Positions 9,631 to 18,739 are shown, counted from the first letter of the stretch. The stretch is 64,000 nt of DNA from DATFDN01 sp963762525 (GCA_963762525.1 CAVXKT010000004.1:124001-188000), one strand, 5' to 3'. Notes: generated by a model not told the origin, from the letters alone. A program made the numbers and translations.

Positions 9631-11917
9631 TTAGTAGCCCGTCGCCGTTCCGGGTTGATGCTCTTCCAGCACCTCCGCAAGGCCTCGGATCGCGCTGTCG
9701 AGTTGCGTCGCCGCATTTGCGAAACGCTCGTCCGTACCGATCACGAATTTTTCGATCTGTCCGGTGTAATCCTGCAAGCCCTTGCCGAGCTGCTCGAAGA
9801 CCCTCGCAAGCTTGCCGTCCAGCCCGTCGAACTTCTGAGCCGCCGTGGTCAGCGCCAGCGCGGTTCCTTCCGCGCCGGCTTCGGCCGCTTGTAGCCGCAG
9901 CGCCGCGCCGCCGATCTGTTCGGCCGCCGCCGTGACCGTTTGCGCGATCTCGCGCAGCGGCTGCACGCTCGCGCGCGCCGCTTCCCCGGCGGCACGCAAA
10001 TCTGCGGCGCCGGCCACCAGCGGTGGCGCGGCTTGTCCGGCCGCCCCTTGCAAATCGCCGACGCGACCGGCGAGCGTCGTCGCCGCCGTTGCCAAATCGC
10101 CGATCTCTCGCGCCAGCGCGGTGGCTCGCTGGCCCATTTCCTCGCCTGCTTGCTCCAGCCGGATTCCGGTTTGATCGCCGCCGCGCTGCAAGGACGAGGC
10201 GGCGGCCTCACCGGCATCGCGCAACTCGACGCTGGCGCCGGTGATCGCCCGGGCAAGGCCCTCTCCGGCCGCCTCCAAGGTGCCCGACAACGCCGCCGCG
10301 CCGGCGGCACCGCCCTGGCGCAGCACTTCGCCGGCGTTGCCGAGCGTGGCTCGGAACTCCGTCAGCATCCCCTGCAACTCGGTCCGCATCCCTTCGGTGG
10401 CGCCGGCGATCCGCTCGACCGCCTCCTCCGCACCGCGTCCCAGCGCGCCTCCGGTCTCGTTCGCTGCCCGCCCGAGCGCCTCCGCCACCCGCGCCGCGGT
10501 GGCCTCGAAGCCGGATGCGGCGGCGCCGATCCGGTCGGCGAGTTGCGCCAGGGCGTCATTTCCCGCAAGTCGGCTGGATTCGGCGAGCGCGCGCAACTCG
10601 CCCAGCATCGCTTCGAACTGCGCCGTCAGTCGCGCCCACGCGGTCTCCGACTCCGCGCCCATGCGCCGCTGCAAGCCCTCGGCCGCCTGCGCCAGCGTCT
10701 CCGCCACACCTCGCGCCGCGGCCTCGAATGCGCCAGCCGCCTGCTCGATCCGCCCGGCCATGTCCCGCCCGGCGTCGGCACCCGCGTTGCGCGCCTGTTC
10801 CGCGACGGCGCGCAGCGTTTCGGCCAGTCCGCTCATCTGGTCGGTGATGCGCGACAGCGCCGCCTCGGCGCCCTCGCCCATTCGCCGGGTCATGGCGTCC
10901 GCCGCCTCCGCCATGCGTCCGGCCGCATCACGCAGACCCGAATCCAAACCCTTCAATCCCTCGCCCAACTCGGCGAGACGGACGGCCACCTCCTGCATCT
11001 TGTCGCCCGCGCCACCCTGCAAACGCTCGAGAAACACGTCCAGCATCCGCTGCATCGCCTCGGTATTGTCGTCCGTCGTGCGGGCGGCCAGTCGCTCCAG
11101 GGCCTCTCGCAATGGGGCGACGTGCTCGCCGAGACGCTGATCGAAGGCCGAGTTGAGCTTCTCTCCGAGGGAGACGGCGAGATCGGTAGAGAAGGTTTCC
11201 AGCTGCACGAGCTGGCGTTCGGCCAACGCGTTCGCCTCCTCCTGCGCGGCGAGCTCGGTGCGCAGCGGTATGCGGGCGCTGCAAATCCCGGGCGAAGCCG
11301 AATACTGCCCGCTCGACCCGGAACAGGCATCGGCGCTTCCAGAAGAGTGCATAGCCGATCGACAGAGATAGCCCGGCAAGCGAGGTAATGAACTTGAACG
11401 AGGCCAGCTCCAGAAGCTGCTGCAGCGCATGATTGCGCGCCGCCTGCGAGACGCCGTCCGCGACCACGCCACTCGCTTTGCCCAAGCGCGAAGGTCAGCC
11501 CCAGGAAGGTCAGTAACAGACCGGCTCCGACCAGCAGGCCGGGCAGCGCCGCGTGATATCGCAGATCAAGCTCGGCCTCTTGCAGCAGGGTAACGTCGAA
11601 CCACTGTTCGGCCGGCACGGTGGCGCGCACCGGCCGCCGCCCGGCGGCATCGATCAGCAAGGTTTCGCGGTATCCCCGCCAACGCGGGCCGATCAGGTCG
11701 AAATCCAGCAGCTCGGAGGAGAGGGTTTCATAGTCACGCGTAAACGCGGCGGCATCGGGCAGAATGCCGATGCGCTCCGTGCCGCGTCGACCGCTCGCAG
11801 CGTGCGCCGAACAGGCTTGAGGGCGCAGAACGCCGACAGCACGGCCCAGCCAACCAGAACCGAGACGAATGCGTAGATCGTTGCCGGCTGCTGGATCACG
11901 TCGCCCAAGGCGTTCAT
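9631..11917 (-). CDS. zorA: Zorya protein ZorA (MotA/ExbB-like motor with long tail), three frameshifts
   Basis: ZorA is the membrane motor subunit of Zorya, a MotA/TolQ/ExbB relative with a long intracellular coiled tail. The start ATG at 11917 gives MNALGDVIQQPATIYAFVSV and a first transmembrane helix. The frame changes near 11785 (to ERIGILPDAAAFTRDYETL and the helix LPGLLVGAGLLLTFLGLTF), near 11485 (to ASGVVADGVSQAARNHAL and FITSLAGLSLSIGYALF) and near 11290 (to RIPLRTELAAQEEANAL). From there it is open to 9631. The last ~450 residues are Ala/Glu/Arg-rich repeats predicted to form the coiled-coil tail. Repaired length is ~760 residues, normal for ZorA. It is the first gene of the operon. 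Confidence 0.9.
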
Positions 11918-11988
11918 TTCGACGAATTCCGTTTTGGCAATTCCATGCCGATAAGCGAATAATGTTGATAAACTATCAATGTGGCCCC
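11918..11988 (-). promoter_or_regulatory. Probable zorA upstream region
   Basis: About 70 bp before the zorA start that are clearly more AT-rich than the surroundings (GATAAGCGAATAATGTTGAT on the plus strand). This is the only place for an operon promoter, because zorB, zorC and zorD follow without gaps. No exact -35/-10 pair is asserted. Confidence 0.35.
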
Positions 11989-12195
11989 ATGACGGATGGA
12001 CCGTGCGGCCCTGGAGCAGGCGCGCTATCGCCGGTTTTGCTGTCGGACGTCGGCCGGGTGCGCTTTCTGCAGGGCTGGTCTATCCTGTGGATGGGGCCGG
12101 ATCGCGCCGTCGGCGCCCGCGAGATTGCCGGCCTCGATCACTGCAGTGCGGCGCCCGAGAGGCGCGAGGCGGAACTCCTGACGCTGCGCGGCTGA
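11989..12195 (+). CDS. Small hypothetical ORF between zorA and the gamma-glutamyltransferase
   Basis: A possible 68-residue protein starting MTDGPCGPGAGALSPVLLSD. I do not recognise it. It lies in the 336-bp gap between the divergent zorA start and the gene at 12254, and its stop sits inside the right copy of the direct repeat. The left copy likewise overlaps a stop codon. It may be a genuine short gene, a remnant from the insertion that brought the Zorya genes, or non-coding. Confidence 0.25.
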   Translation: MTDGPCGPGAGALSPVLLSDVGRVRFLQGWSILWMGPDRAVGAREIAGLDHCSAAPERREAELLTLRG

Positions 12196-12232
12196 GCGCC
12201 GGTTCCCCTCGCAGCGCCTTCGAGTTAGCCTG
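12190..12232 (+). repeat. Right copy of the direct repeat flanking the Zorya region
   Basis: A 43-bp stretch matching 4275-4316: GGCTGAGCG, CGGTTCCCCTCGC and CTTCGAGTTAGCCTG are shared, with a few substitutions and one indel in the middle. It lies ~20 bp upstream of the gamma-glutamyltransferase ATG and may contain part of that gene's promoter. Confidence 0.75.
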
Positions 12233-12253
12233 CCCGGCACCTCGGAGACCGCC

Positions 12254-14029
12254 ATGTTCACCACTCGCCCCGAGATCGCCGGCACGTTCGGCGTCGTCGC
12301 CAGCACGCATTGGCTGGCGAGTCAGGTCGGGATGGCGATGTTGGAGCGCGGCGGCAATGCCTTCGATGCCGCGGCGGCGGCGGCCTTCACCCTGCACGTC
12401 GCCGAGCCGCATTTGAACGGGCCTGGCGGCGATGCGCCGATCATCATCCATGACGCCAAGGCCGGCCGACAGCATGTGATCTGCGGCCAGGGGGTGATGC
12501 CGAAGGCGGCGACGCGCGAACGCTTCGCCCGCCTCGGTCTTGATCTCATACCCGCCACCGGCCTGCTGCCAGCCGTGGTGCCCGGCGCCTTCGACGCCTT
12601 ATGCCTGATGCTGCGCGACTGGGGGACGCGCGAGCTTACCGAGGTTCTGGAGTTCGCCATCGGCTATGCCCGGAATGGCGTGCCGATCGTGCCGCGGATC
12701 GGCGCCACCATCGAGGGCGTACGCCCGCTGTTCGAGGCCGAGTGGCCGAGCTCCGCTGCCGTGTTCCTGCCGAGCGGCCGCGTGCCGGCGCCCGGCTCGC
12801 TGTTCGCTCGCCCGGCGCTCGCCGACTTTTGGGAGCGATTGCTGCGCGAAGCCTCGGGCCCGAACCGGGAGGCACGGATCGAGGCCGCACGCCGCGTCTG
12901 GTATCGCGGCTTCGTCGCCGAGGCGGTCGATCGCTTTTTCCGCAACAACGAGGTTCTCGACGTCTCCGGCCGGCGACACGGTGGGCTGCTGGGGGCCGAG
13001 GATTTTGCCGCCTGGGAGGCCACGGTCGAGGAACCCGTCGGCTACGAATATCGCGGGCATACCGTCCTGAAATGCGGACCGTGGAGCCAGGGCCCGGTGT
13101 TCCTGCAACAGCTTGCATTGCTGCGCGGCTTCGATCTCGGCGCCATGGACCCGATCGGCGCCGAATTCGTGCATACCGTCGTCGAGTGCGCCAAGCTCGC
13201 CTATGCCGACCGCGAGGCCTGGTACGGCGATCCGCGCTTTGTCGATGTGCCGCTTCCGACCTTGCTCTCCGACTCCTACAACGCCGAGCGCCGGAAACTG
13301 GTCGGCGCCGAGGCGTCGCTCGAACTGCGGCCGGGCGCGGTAGAGGGGCGCACCAACTGGGTCGATCACCGCGCCGCCGAGCGCGCGGCGATGGTGCCGG
13401 GGGCGGCCGGCGCCGGAGAGCCCACCGTGGCGCGGCTTGGCGTGATCGGCGCCGATACCTGCCACATCGACGTGATCGACCGCGACGGCAACATGGTGAG
13501 CGCGACGCCCTCGGGCGGCTGGCTGCAATCATCGCCGGTGATTCCCGAACTGGGCTTTCCGATGGGCACGCGCGGGCAGATGTTCTGGCTCCGCGCCGGA
13601 TCGCCGACCAGCCTGGAACCGGGTCGGCGCCCGCGCACGACGCTCTCGCCGAGCTTCGCGCTGCGCGAAGGCAAGCCGTGGATGGCGTTCGGCACGCCCG
13701 GCGGCGAGCAGCAGGATCAGTGGTCGCTGATCATGTTCCTGCGCATGGTGCACCACAACCTGAACATCCAGGAGGCGATCGATCTGCCGAGCTTCCACAC
13801 CGAACATTGGCCGTCGAGCTTCTGGCCCCGCGCCGCCCGGCCCGGGAAGGTGGTGCTGGAAGGCCGCTTCGCCGACACCGTGCTGGCGGATGTGCGCGCC
13901 CGCGGCCATCGCGCGGAAAAGGGCGAGGACTGGTCCGAGGGCCGGTTGAGCGGCGCCCGGGTCGAAGCCGGGCAATTCCGTGCCGGCGCCAACCCGCGCG
14001 GAATGCAGGGCTACGCCGTCGGTCGCTGA
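12254..14029 (+). CDS. Gamma-glutamyltransferase family protein
   Basis: A 591-residue Ntn-hydrolase of the gamma-glutamyltranspeptidase family, which cleaves or transfers gamma-glutamyl groups (glutathione and similar amides) and matures by self-cleavage. The N-terminal region has the GGNAFDAAAAAAFTLHVAEP motif. The predicted nucleophile is the Thr in ADTCHIDVIDRDGNMVSAT, where family members have a conserved TTH/TSH pattern. A downstream SPSFALREGKPWMAFGTPGG block is also typical. No signal peptide is evident, as in many bacterial GGT-like acylases, so it may be cytoplasmic. Substrate is not predictable. It is a single gene between the repeat at 12190 and tRNA-Arg. Confidence 0.85.
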   Translation: MFTTRPEIAGTFGVVASTHWLASQVGMAMLERGGNAFDAAAAAAFTLHVAEPHLNGPGGDAPIIIHDAKAGRQHVICGQGVMPKAATRERFARLGLDLIPATGLLPAVVPGAFDALCLMLRDWGTRELTEVLEFAIGYARNGVPIVPRIGATIEGVRPLFEAEWPSSAAVFLPSGRVPAPGSLFARPALADFWERLLREASGPNREARIEAARRVWYRGFVAEAVDRFFRNNEVLDVSGRRHGGLLGAEDFAAWEATVEEPVGYEYRGHTVLKCGPWSQGPVFLQQLALLRGFDLGAMDPIGAEFVHTVVECAKLAYADREAWYGDPRFVDVPLPTLLSDSYNAERRKLVGAEASLELRPGAVEGRTNWVDHRAAERAAMVPGAAGAGEPTVARLGVIGADTCHIDVIDRDGNMVSATPSGGWLQSSPVIPELGFPMGTRGQMFWLRAGSPTSLEPGRRPRTTLSPSFALREGKPWMAFGTPGGEQQDQWSLIMFLRMVHHNLNIQEAIDLPSFHTEHWPSSFWPRAARPGKVVLEGRFADTVLADVRARGHRAEKGEDWSEGRLSGARVEAGQFRAGANPRGMQGYAVGR

Positions 14030-14093
14030 GGCGCTTTCGCCGGCCGGCGGGGGTTGTTGCCGCGGGACGGATCGGCTACATCACCGCGCCTTG

Positions 14094-14171
14094 GCGCCCG
14101 TAGCTCAATTGGATAGAGCACCAGACTACGGATCTGGGGGTTAGGAGTTCGAAATCTTCTCGGGCGCGCCA
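14094..14171 (+). tRNA. tRNA-Arg (anticodon ACG), apparent extra base in the T-loop
   Basis: A full cloverleaf: acceptor GCGCCCG/CGGGCGC, D-stem GCTC/GAGC, anticodon stem CCAGA/TCTGG with loop CTACGGA (anticodon ACG), discriminator G and encoded CCA. The T-stem AGGAG pairs with CTTCT, but the loop reads TTCGAAAT, eight bases instead of seven, making the gene 78 nt with CCA. The extra A in the AAA run looks like the same single-base indel error seen in nearby coding genes. Confidence 0.9.
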
Positions 14172-14205
14172 ATCTACGCCGGAGCACGCGATAGCGTCGC
14201 CGACC

Positions 14206-14412
14206 TCACGGATGCCAGGTCGCCATATGCGCCGCGTGCGCCGGTCCGTAGGCGCCGGGACCAAAGAACCGGTCGTAGTAGTCGGTGTCGATGTGATGAG
14301 CCTGCATCATCCACATCAGATGCATCGCATCGGTGCCGCCGCGAAAGCGGCCGTAAATGTCGTGAATGTAGTTGCAGATTGCTTTGGTGCAGGCCAGCCC
14401 CTCCGCGCTAGT
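14206..14412 (-). pseudogene. 3' remnant of a small conserved hypothetical gene
   Basis: The minus strand reads in frame as TKAICNYIHDIYGRF, then TDAMHLMWMMQAHHIDTDYY, then FFGPGAYGPAHAAHMATWHP to a TGA at 14206. The Tyr, His and Trp density and lack of low complexity indicate true coding history. I recall similar C-termini in unnamed alphaproteobacterial proteins but can give no function. The frame is blocked upstream by a TAG at 14413 and has no start codon, so only ~68 codons of a gene survive. It sits 35 bp beyond tRNA-Arg and just downstream of the TAXI gene, a typical place for leftovers of tRNA-associated insertion or rearrangement. Confidence 0.6.
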
Positions 14413-14441
14413 CTAGCGGGTTTCCGCGGCGTCCTGATGGG

Positions 14442-15554
14442 CTAACGCGTCTGGTGCGCCTGCCAGTCCAAAAATTGCCGGAACAAAGCATCCTTTTGGC
14501 GAGCGGGAAGCTCGGCGACGGCACCGCCGACGCGGGTCAGGAAGGTGTTGAATTGCGCATCCGTGGTGCCGTTGCCCGCCTGCGCCACAGCCTGCTGACG
14601 CAGCCAGTCCCGCGCCGGGGCGAAGCGCGACCAGCCGGGCACCTCGGCGGCGAGGTTCACGTCCCGCCACTTCGGATGACGCGGCGGTTGCAGGAATTGC
14701 GGGAATTTGGCGAAGAACGCATCGACGAAGCGCGCCACCTTGTTGTAGCGCTCGGTCCCGGCGGGCCAGGCATACACGGCCATCACCGAGCCGACCGCGA
14801 TCGTCTCGACCGACGCTCCTTCGGGCACCAGCGCGACATAATCGGCATGGTCGAGCGTGGACGGCAGATAGGTTTCGAGCAGCTTCGGGGTGAGCGGCAC
14901 CGGGACGAAATGCAGCCCCGAATCAGGGCCGATCCCCGCGAACAGGCGTGCCGGCTTTCCGGTGACGTAGACCAGGGCGGCGATCTCGCCATGCTTCAGT
15001 TTCTCGAGGGCGGTGTCCTGGTCGAAGTTGGTGAATTGCGGCGCCACGCCAACGGCGTCGAACACGATCGACGCCGTCATTCCGGTGCCGCTGCCGCGCA
15101 CATCGACGTTGACCTTCTTGCCGGCGAGATCGTTGAGGCTGTGGATGTCCTTGCCGCCGAGAACATGCAGCTCCTCGTCGTACAGCTTGGAGATGTATTG
15201 AATCGACTGGTTGATCCCCGGAAACGAGATTCTGACTTCTGGCGTAAGTCAGCGCGTCGGACTGGACAATGCCGATATCGATGCCCTTGAGAAAGAGAAT
15301 GTCGGAGAGGTTCTGCAACGAGCCTTTGCCGACCACCGGCAGCACGCGCAAGGTATCGCCGTTATCGAGCACCGAAGAGAGATCCGCCGCGATGCGGATG
15401 TAGGTGCCGTCAACGCCGCCGGAAATGACGCCCACCGTTCCCGCGTTGGCCCGCGCCACCGTCGCCGGTGACGGTACCGCGGCGCTGACCCGCGTCGCGG
15501 AAGCGAGCAGTAGAATCCCGAAAAAACGGGGCCGAGAAGACGTCGTGCGTTCAT
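14442..15554 (-). CDS. TAXI-family TRAP transporter substrate-binding protein, two frameshifts
   Basis: A periplasmic solute receptor of the TRAP-associated extracytoplasmic immunogenic (TAXI) family. From the ATG at 15554 a signal peptide starts MNARRLLGPVF. The frame breaks at the six-base A run (15520-15526, plus strand) and resumes as ARANAGTVGVISGGVDGTYI, the typical substrate-site start. It breaks again at the CCCC run near 15222, resuming as INQSIQYISKLYDEELHVLG through GKKVNVDVRGSGTGMTASIV to the stop. Repaired length ~370 residues. Both breaks fall in homopolymers. No TRAP membrane subunit (DctQ/DctM) is adjacent, so its permease must be elsewhere. Ligand unknown. Confidence 0.75.
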
Positions 15555-15570
15555 GGCTGTGGTTTCCGAA

Positions 15571-18222
15571 TCATTGACCGGCAGTGGTGATGCCGAGCTG
15601 TTTCAGTCGGCTGACGGCATCGGCGTCGCCAAGCGCCGCGGCCCGAGTATACCAATCCTTTGCTGCGCCCGGGTCCGGAGCGATGCCGGTCGCGCCGATC
15701 TCCGCGAGGTAGGCCGGATCGTAGGTCTGTCCCATCTTGGTGGCGGCACGGGCATTGCCGGCGTCGGCCGCCCGCGTGAACAGCAGGCGCGCGGCCGAGA
15801 TGTCGCCGGTCGAAAGCTTGGCGTCGCCCAGCCGAATGAGGCTGGACACCATGGCGGCCGACATCGCCGGCGGCGAAGGACGGCGGGGGGTTGGAACCGC
15901 TCCCGAAGGCGGAACGGGTCCCCTCGCGGTCTCCGTTCCGACTGTTCCGGGGCTCACGGGTGCCGGGATCGGCGCGGTCGCCGCAGTGGCCGACGCGGGC
16001 GGCTTCAACTCCGCGGCAGGCGCTGCCGCCGCGGCCGATGCTGATTTCGGCTCGCCCGGAGCCGGCGCTCCCGACGCCGGAGCCGCCACCTCGGCCGGGT
16101 TCGCGGCCACGGGATTCGGCTGCCCAGCCCCGGGTTCCGGCGTTGAGGCCACCGACCCGGTGGCGTTCGCCGGCGGCTCGGCCGCCTTCGCCGCGGTCAC
16201 GGGATTCGGCTGCCCCGCCGGCGAAGAGGCCGGGGGCTCGCTGGCGTTCGACGGCGCTGCGGGCGCATTTGCACCAGCTACGGAGTTCGGCTGCTCCGGC
16301 TGCGACGAGGCTGCGGACCCGGTGGCGTTCGATGGCGCGTCGGTCGCAGTCGCGGCCACGGGATTCGGCTGCCCCGCCCCGGGTTCCGGCGTTGCGGCCG
16401 CGGACCCGGTGGCATTCGACGGCGCGTCGGGCGCATTCGCGGCGGGATTCGGCTGCCTCGCCCCGGGTTCCGGCTTTGAGGCCACGGACCCGGTGGCGTT
16501 CGACGGCGCCGCGGGCGCATTCGCAGCGGCTACGGAGTTCGGCTGCCCCGCCGGCACTGAGTCCGCGGGCTCGGCGGCGTTCGACGGCGCGTCGGGCGCA
16601 TTCGCGGCCACGGGATTCGGCTGCCCCGCCCCGGGTTCCGGCGACGAAGCCGCCAACTCGGTGGCGTTCGACGGCGCCGCGGGCGCATTCGCAGCGGCTA
16701 CGGAGTTCGGCTGCCCCGCCGGCGTTGAGTCCGCGGGCTCGGCTGCGTTCGACGGCGCGTCGGGCGCATTCGCAGCCACGGGATTCGGCTGCCCCGCCCC
16801 GGGTTCCGGAGACGAGGCCGCCAACTCGGCGGAGCTCGCCGGCGCCTCGAGGTCGAGCCCAGCCGCCGCAGTTCCGGTCGCAGGCGCCGGGGCGGCCCGG
16901 TCCGCGCCGGGACCCTGCGGCCCCGCCCCGGGTTCCGGAGACGAGGCCGCCGCCTCGGCGGGGCTTGTCGACGCGTCGGGGGAGGTCGCGGCGACGTCGA
17001 TCTCGGGGGTGGCGGTGTCTGCACCTGTAGTCCCGACTGATGATGCCTCCGCGGGATCGGGCTGGTCGGCTGCCCGCGCCGGGTCCGTGTCCGCTTGCGA
17101 ATTCGAGACCAGAACCGGGACGACGCTCACGACGGCAGACCGACTTGTGGCCGCAAGCTCCTTGTTCGCCGCGCGGCGCTCCTCTTTGGCGACATGCTCG
17201 ACGAGGTTCTTCGCTGGCGGGGGTTCGACCAGGATGGAGAAGACTTGGTTGGCCACTCCCGCGACAATAACCACCGAAGCGGCGATGCAAAGCAAAGTCG
17301 TCGGGTGGGCGACGGAACGGCGCGGGGGCGAAAGCGCCGGCACCAGCGTCGGAAACGGAAAACCCGAATTCGGTGGGTGCGGCACCGATAACGCCGAGCC
17401 TGCCAAGATGGGCGGATCCGTCGCCGCTCCCGGAACATCAGAACCGGGGGTCAGTCCCGAGGCTGCGGCGGCCTCGGCGACGACGCGGGATGTGAGCGGT
17501 CGGGAGCTCGAGACCAGTGCGGCCGAGGCTTCGAGCAGGCGCTCAATGCGGCCGGGACTGCCCATGCCGTAAGTGACGACATCGGCCAGCCCGGTTTGCG
17601 TGATCGCGTGCCCGAGCACGCGCAGCCGGAACTCGACATAGTCCCGCGCCTCGGCATCCGTCATCGCGGGCAGCGCGTCCCGGAGGAAGGGCTCGCGCGA
17701 TAGCCGGCTCGAGCCGCTGCGGATGCGTCCCCAGAACTCCGGCCGACCGCAGAGGACCAGTTGGACGAGGGATGTGCCCGCGGGTCGGAGACTTACCCAC
17801 AGGCCCAGGAAGGCCGTGGCCTCGTCGCTGAGCAATTCCGCATTATCCACGACCACGATCGGCGTGTTGCCGGCGTCGCGGGTGCGGGTCAGCAACTCAA
17901 GAAGGCGGCCGGCATCGACACGAACAGCCTCGCGGGCGAGGCCGGCCGACATTTGCTCCATGAGGTCGCGAGGCGTCAGCGGACCGCGATTGCGGCTCTC
18001 GATCTCGAGCAGGTGCCTTCCGTCGATCCTCAGCTTGGCGATGACATCGCGAAGAACCGTGGTTTTCCCGATTTCCGGCTCGCCGGTCAGGATCGATAGG
18101 GAAATTCCGTCTTCGACCGCCCTCAGCAAGGCCGCGGTAGCGCGCCGAAATGCAGGACCGCAGTAGATTTCCTCGCCGTCGGCTGCTTCGACGGCGTGCC
18201 GACCGGCCATCGTGCGTGGCAA
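15571..18222 (-). CDS. ExeA/GspA-like AAA ATPase with long Pro/Ala repeat linker and Sel1-like C-terminus
   Basis: A ~880-residue protein. Residues ~10-270 form an ExeA/GspA/MSHA-type AAA ATPase: Walker A TGEPEIGKTTVLRD, Walker B IVVVDNAELLSDEA and the sensor region LVQLVLCGRPEFW. A transmembrane helix follows (TLLCIAASVVIVAGVANQVF). Next come ~450 residues of Ala/Pro/Asn-rich tandem repeats, expected in the periplasm, and a short Sel1/TPR-like tail (ARLLFTRAADAGNARAATKM, AKDWYTRAAALGDADAVSRL). In other systems such proteins help insert secretins through the cell wall. The start is uncertain. TTG 18222 has GGGGAGG just upstream, ATG 18210 is also possible, and the open frame further upstream is AT-rich and probably promoter. 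Confidence 0.7.
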   Translation of the reverse strand: MPRTMAGRHAVEAADGEEIYCGPAFRRATAALLRAVEDGISLSILTGEPEIGKTTVLRDVIAKLRIDGRHLLEIESRNRGPLTPRDLMEQMSAGLAREAVRVDAGRLLELLTRTRDAGNTPIVVVDNAELLSDEATAFLGLWVSLRPAGTSLVQLVLCGRPEFWGRIRSGSSRLSREPFLRDALPAMTDAEARDYVEFRLRVLGHAITQTGLADVVTYGMGSPGRIERLLEASAALVSSSRPLTSRVVAEAAAASGLTPGSDVPGAATDPPILAGSALSVPHPPNSGFPFPTLVPALSPPRRSVAHPTTLLCIAASVVIVAGVANQVFSILVEPPPAKNLVEHVAKEERRAANKELAATSRSAVVSVVPVLVSNSQADTDPARAADQPDPAEASSVGTTGADTATPEIDVAATSPDASTSPAEAAASSPEPGAGPQGPGADRAAPAPATGTAAAGLDLEAPASSAELAASSPEPGAGQPNPVAANAPDAPSNAAEPADSTPAGQPNSVAAANAPAAPSNATELAASSPEPGAGQPNPVAANAPDAPSNAAEPADSVPAGQPNSVAAANAPAAPSNATGSVASKPEPGARQPNPAANAPDAPSNATGSAAATPEPGAGQPNPVAATATDAPSNATGSAASSQPEQPNSVAGANAPAAPSNASEPPASSPAGQPNPVTAAKAAEPPANATGSVASTPEPGAGQPNPVAANPAEVAAPASGAPAPGEPKSASAAAAAPAAELKPPASATAATAPIPAPVSPGTVGTETARGPVPPSGAVPTPRRPSPPAMSAAMVSSLIRLGDAKLSTGDISAARLLFTRAADAGNARAATKMGQTYDPAYLAEIGATGIAPDPGAAKDWYTRAAALGDADAVSRLKQLGITTAGQ
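16113..16843. repeat. Tandem repeat array inside the ExeA-like gene
   Basis: Nine or so units begin with GGATTCGGCTGCCCCGCC or a close variant (starts near 16115, 16201, 16281, 16360, 16444, 16534, 16612, 16702 and 16780). Units alternate between ~78 and ~90 bp, giving a ~168-bp higher-order period. The pair at 16534-16701 and the pair starting at 16702 are nearly identical, pointing to recent duplication. Unit lengths are multiples of three, so the reading frame survives copy-number change. Confidence 0.85.
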
Positions 18223-18495
18223 AACCGCCTCCCCAATCCAGCCGCTCTTTATGTCGCGAGGGCTTGCGCCCCCTCCATAACCGACGGCGATGAAAATAAA
18301 AAGTCCGCAGCCCGCCGATTGCAACATCAATTGAAAAATAACCCGCTTCGCCCGTGAATGCCCAATTACGCGAATCTTCTCGTATTTTGAACGGGTTGCC
18401 CATTGATCCTTGGTCCGGAACCGAGGGTCCCGGGCCAAGTTTCGTTGTCCCGGCCTTGCGGGAGGGGGTCGGGGACATCGTATTATCCCGCCGAC
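18223..18495 (-). promoter_or_regulatory. AT-rich upstream region of the ExeA-like gene
   Basis: The stretch 18280-18400 is markedly AT-rich for this genome (AAAATAAAAAGTCC, TTGAAAAATAACCC, TCTTCTCGTATTTTGAAC). It lies between the ExeA-like start and tRNA-Leu, which is transcribed away. It probably carries promoters for both. No other gene is seen here. Confidence 0.4.
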
Positions 18496-18579
18496 GCGGG
18501 CGTGGCGGAATTGGCAGACGCGCCGGACTCAAAATCCGGTTCTGGCAACAGAGTGTCGGTTCGACCCCGACCGCCCGCA
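18496..18579 (+). tRNA. tRNA-Leu (anticodon CAA)
   Basis: A class II tRNA with acceptor GCGGGCG/CGCCCGC, anticodon stem CCGGA/TCCGG with loop CTCAAAA (anticodon CAA), a long variable arm (TTCTGGCAACAGAGT), T-arm GTCGG-TTCGACC-CCGAC and discriminator A. The next bases are CCG, so CCA is not encoded. Confidence 0.93.
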
Positions 18580-18739
18580 CCGACCGGCATGCGCGCCCCG
18601 GGTTGCCGGCTCCCGCCAGACGAATCCGATCAAAAATTCCCGCAGTCTCAAAAGGTTCTTCGCGTTACACGAAGTCGTGAGTTGTTGTGCGGCGCACCCC
18701 CGTTCTTGGTGTTTCGGACGTCGGCAACGGGAGGAAGAG

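Noticed and set aside
9631..11917. A flagellar or TolQ-TolR motor instead of Zorya
   Set aside because: No flagellar or tol genes are present. The tail length, ZorC EH-signature and SNF2 helicase in the same overlapping operon fit only Zorya.
16113..16843. CRISPR array
   Set aside because: The repeats are contiguous 78/90-bp coding units without unique spacers, and they preserve the reading frame of the ExeA-like protein.
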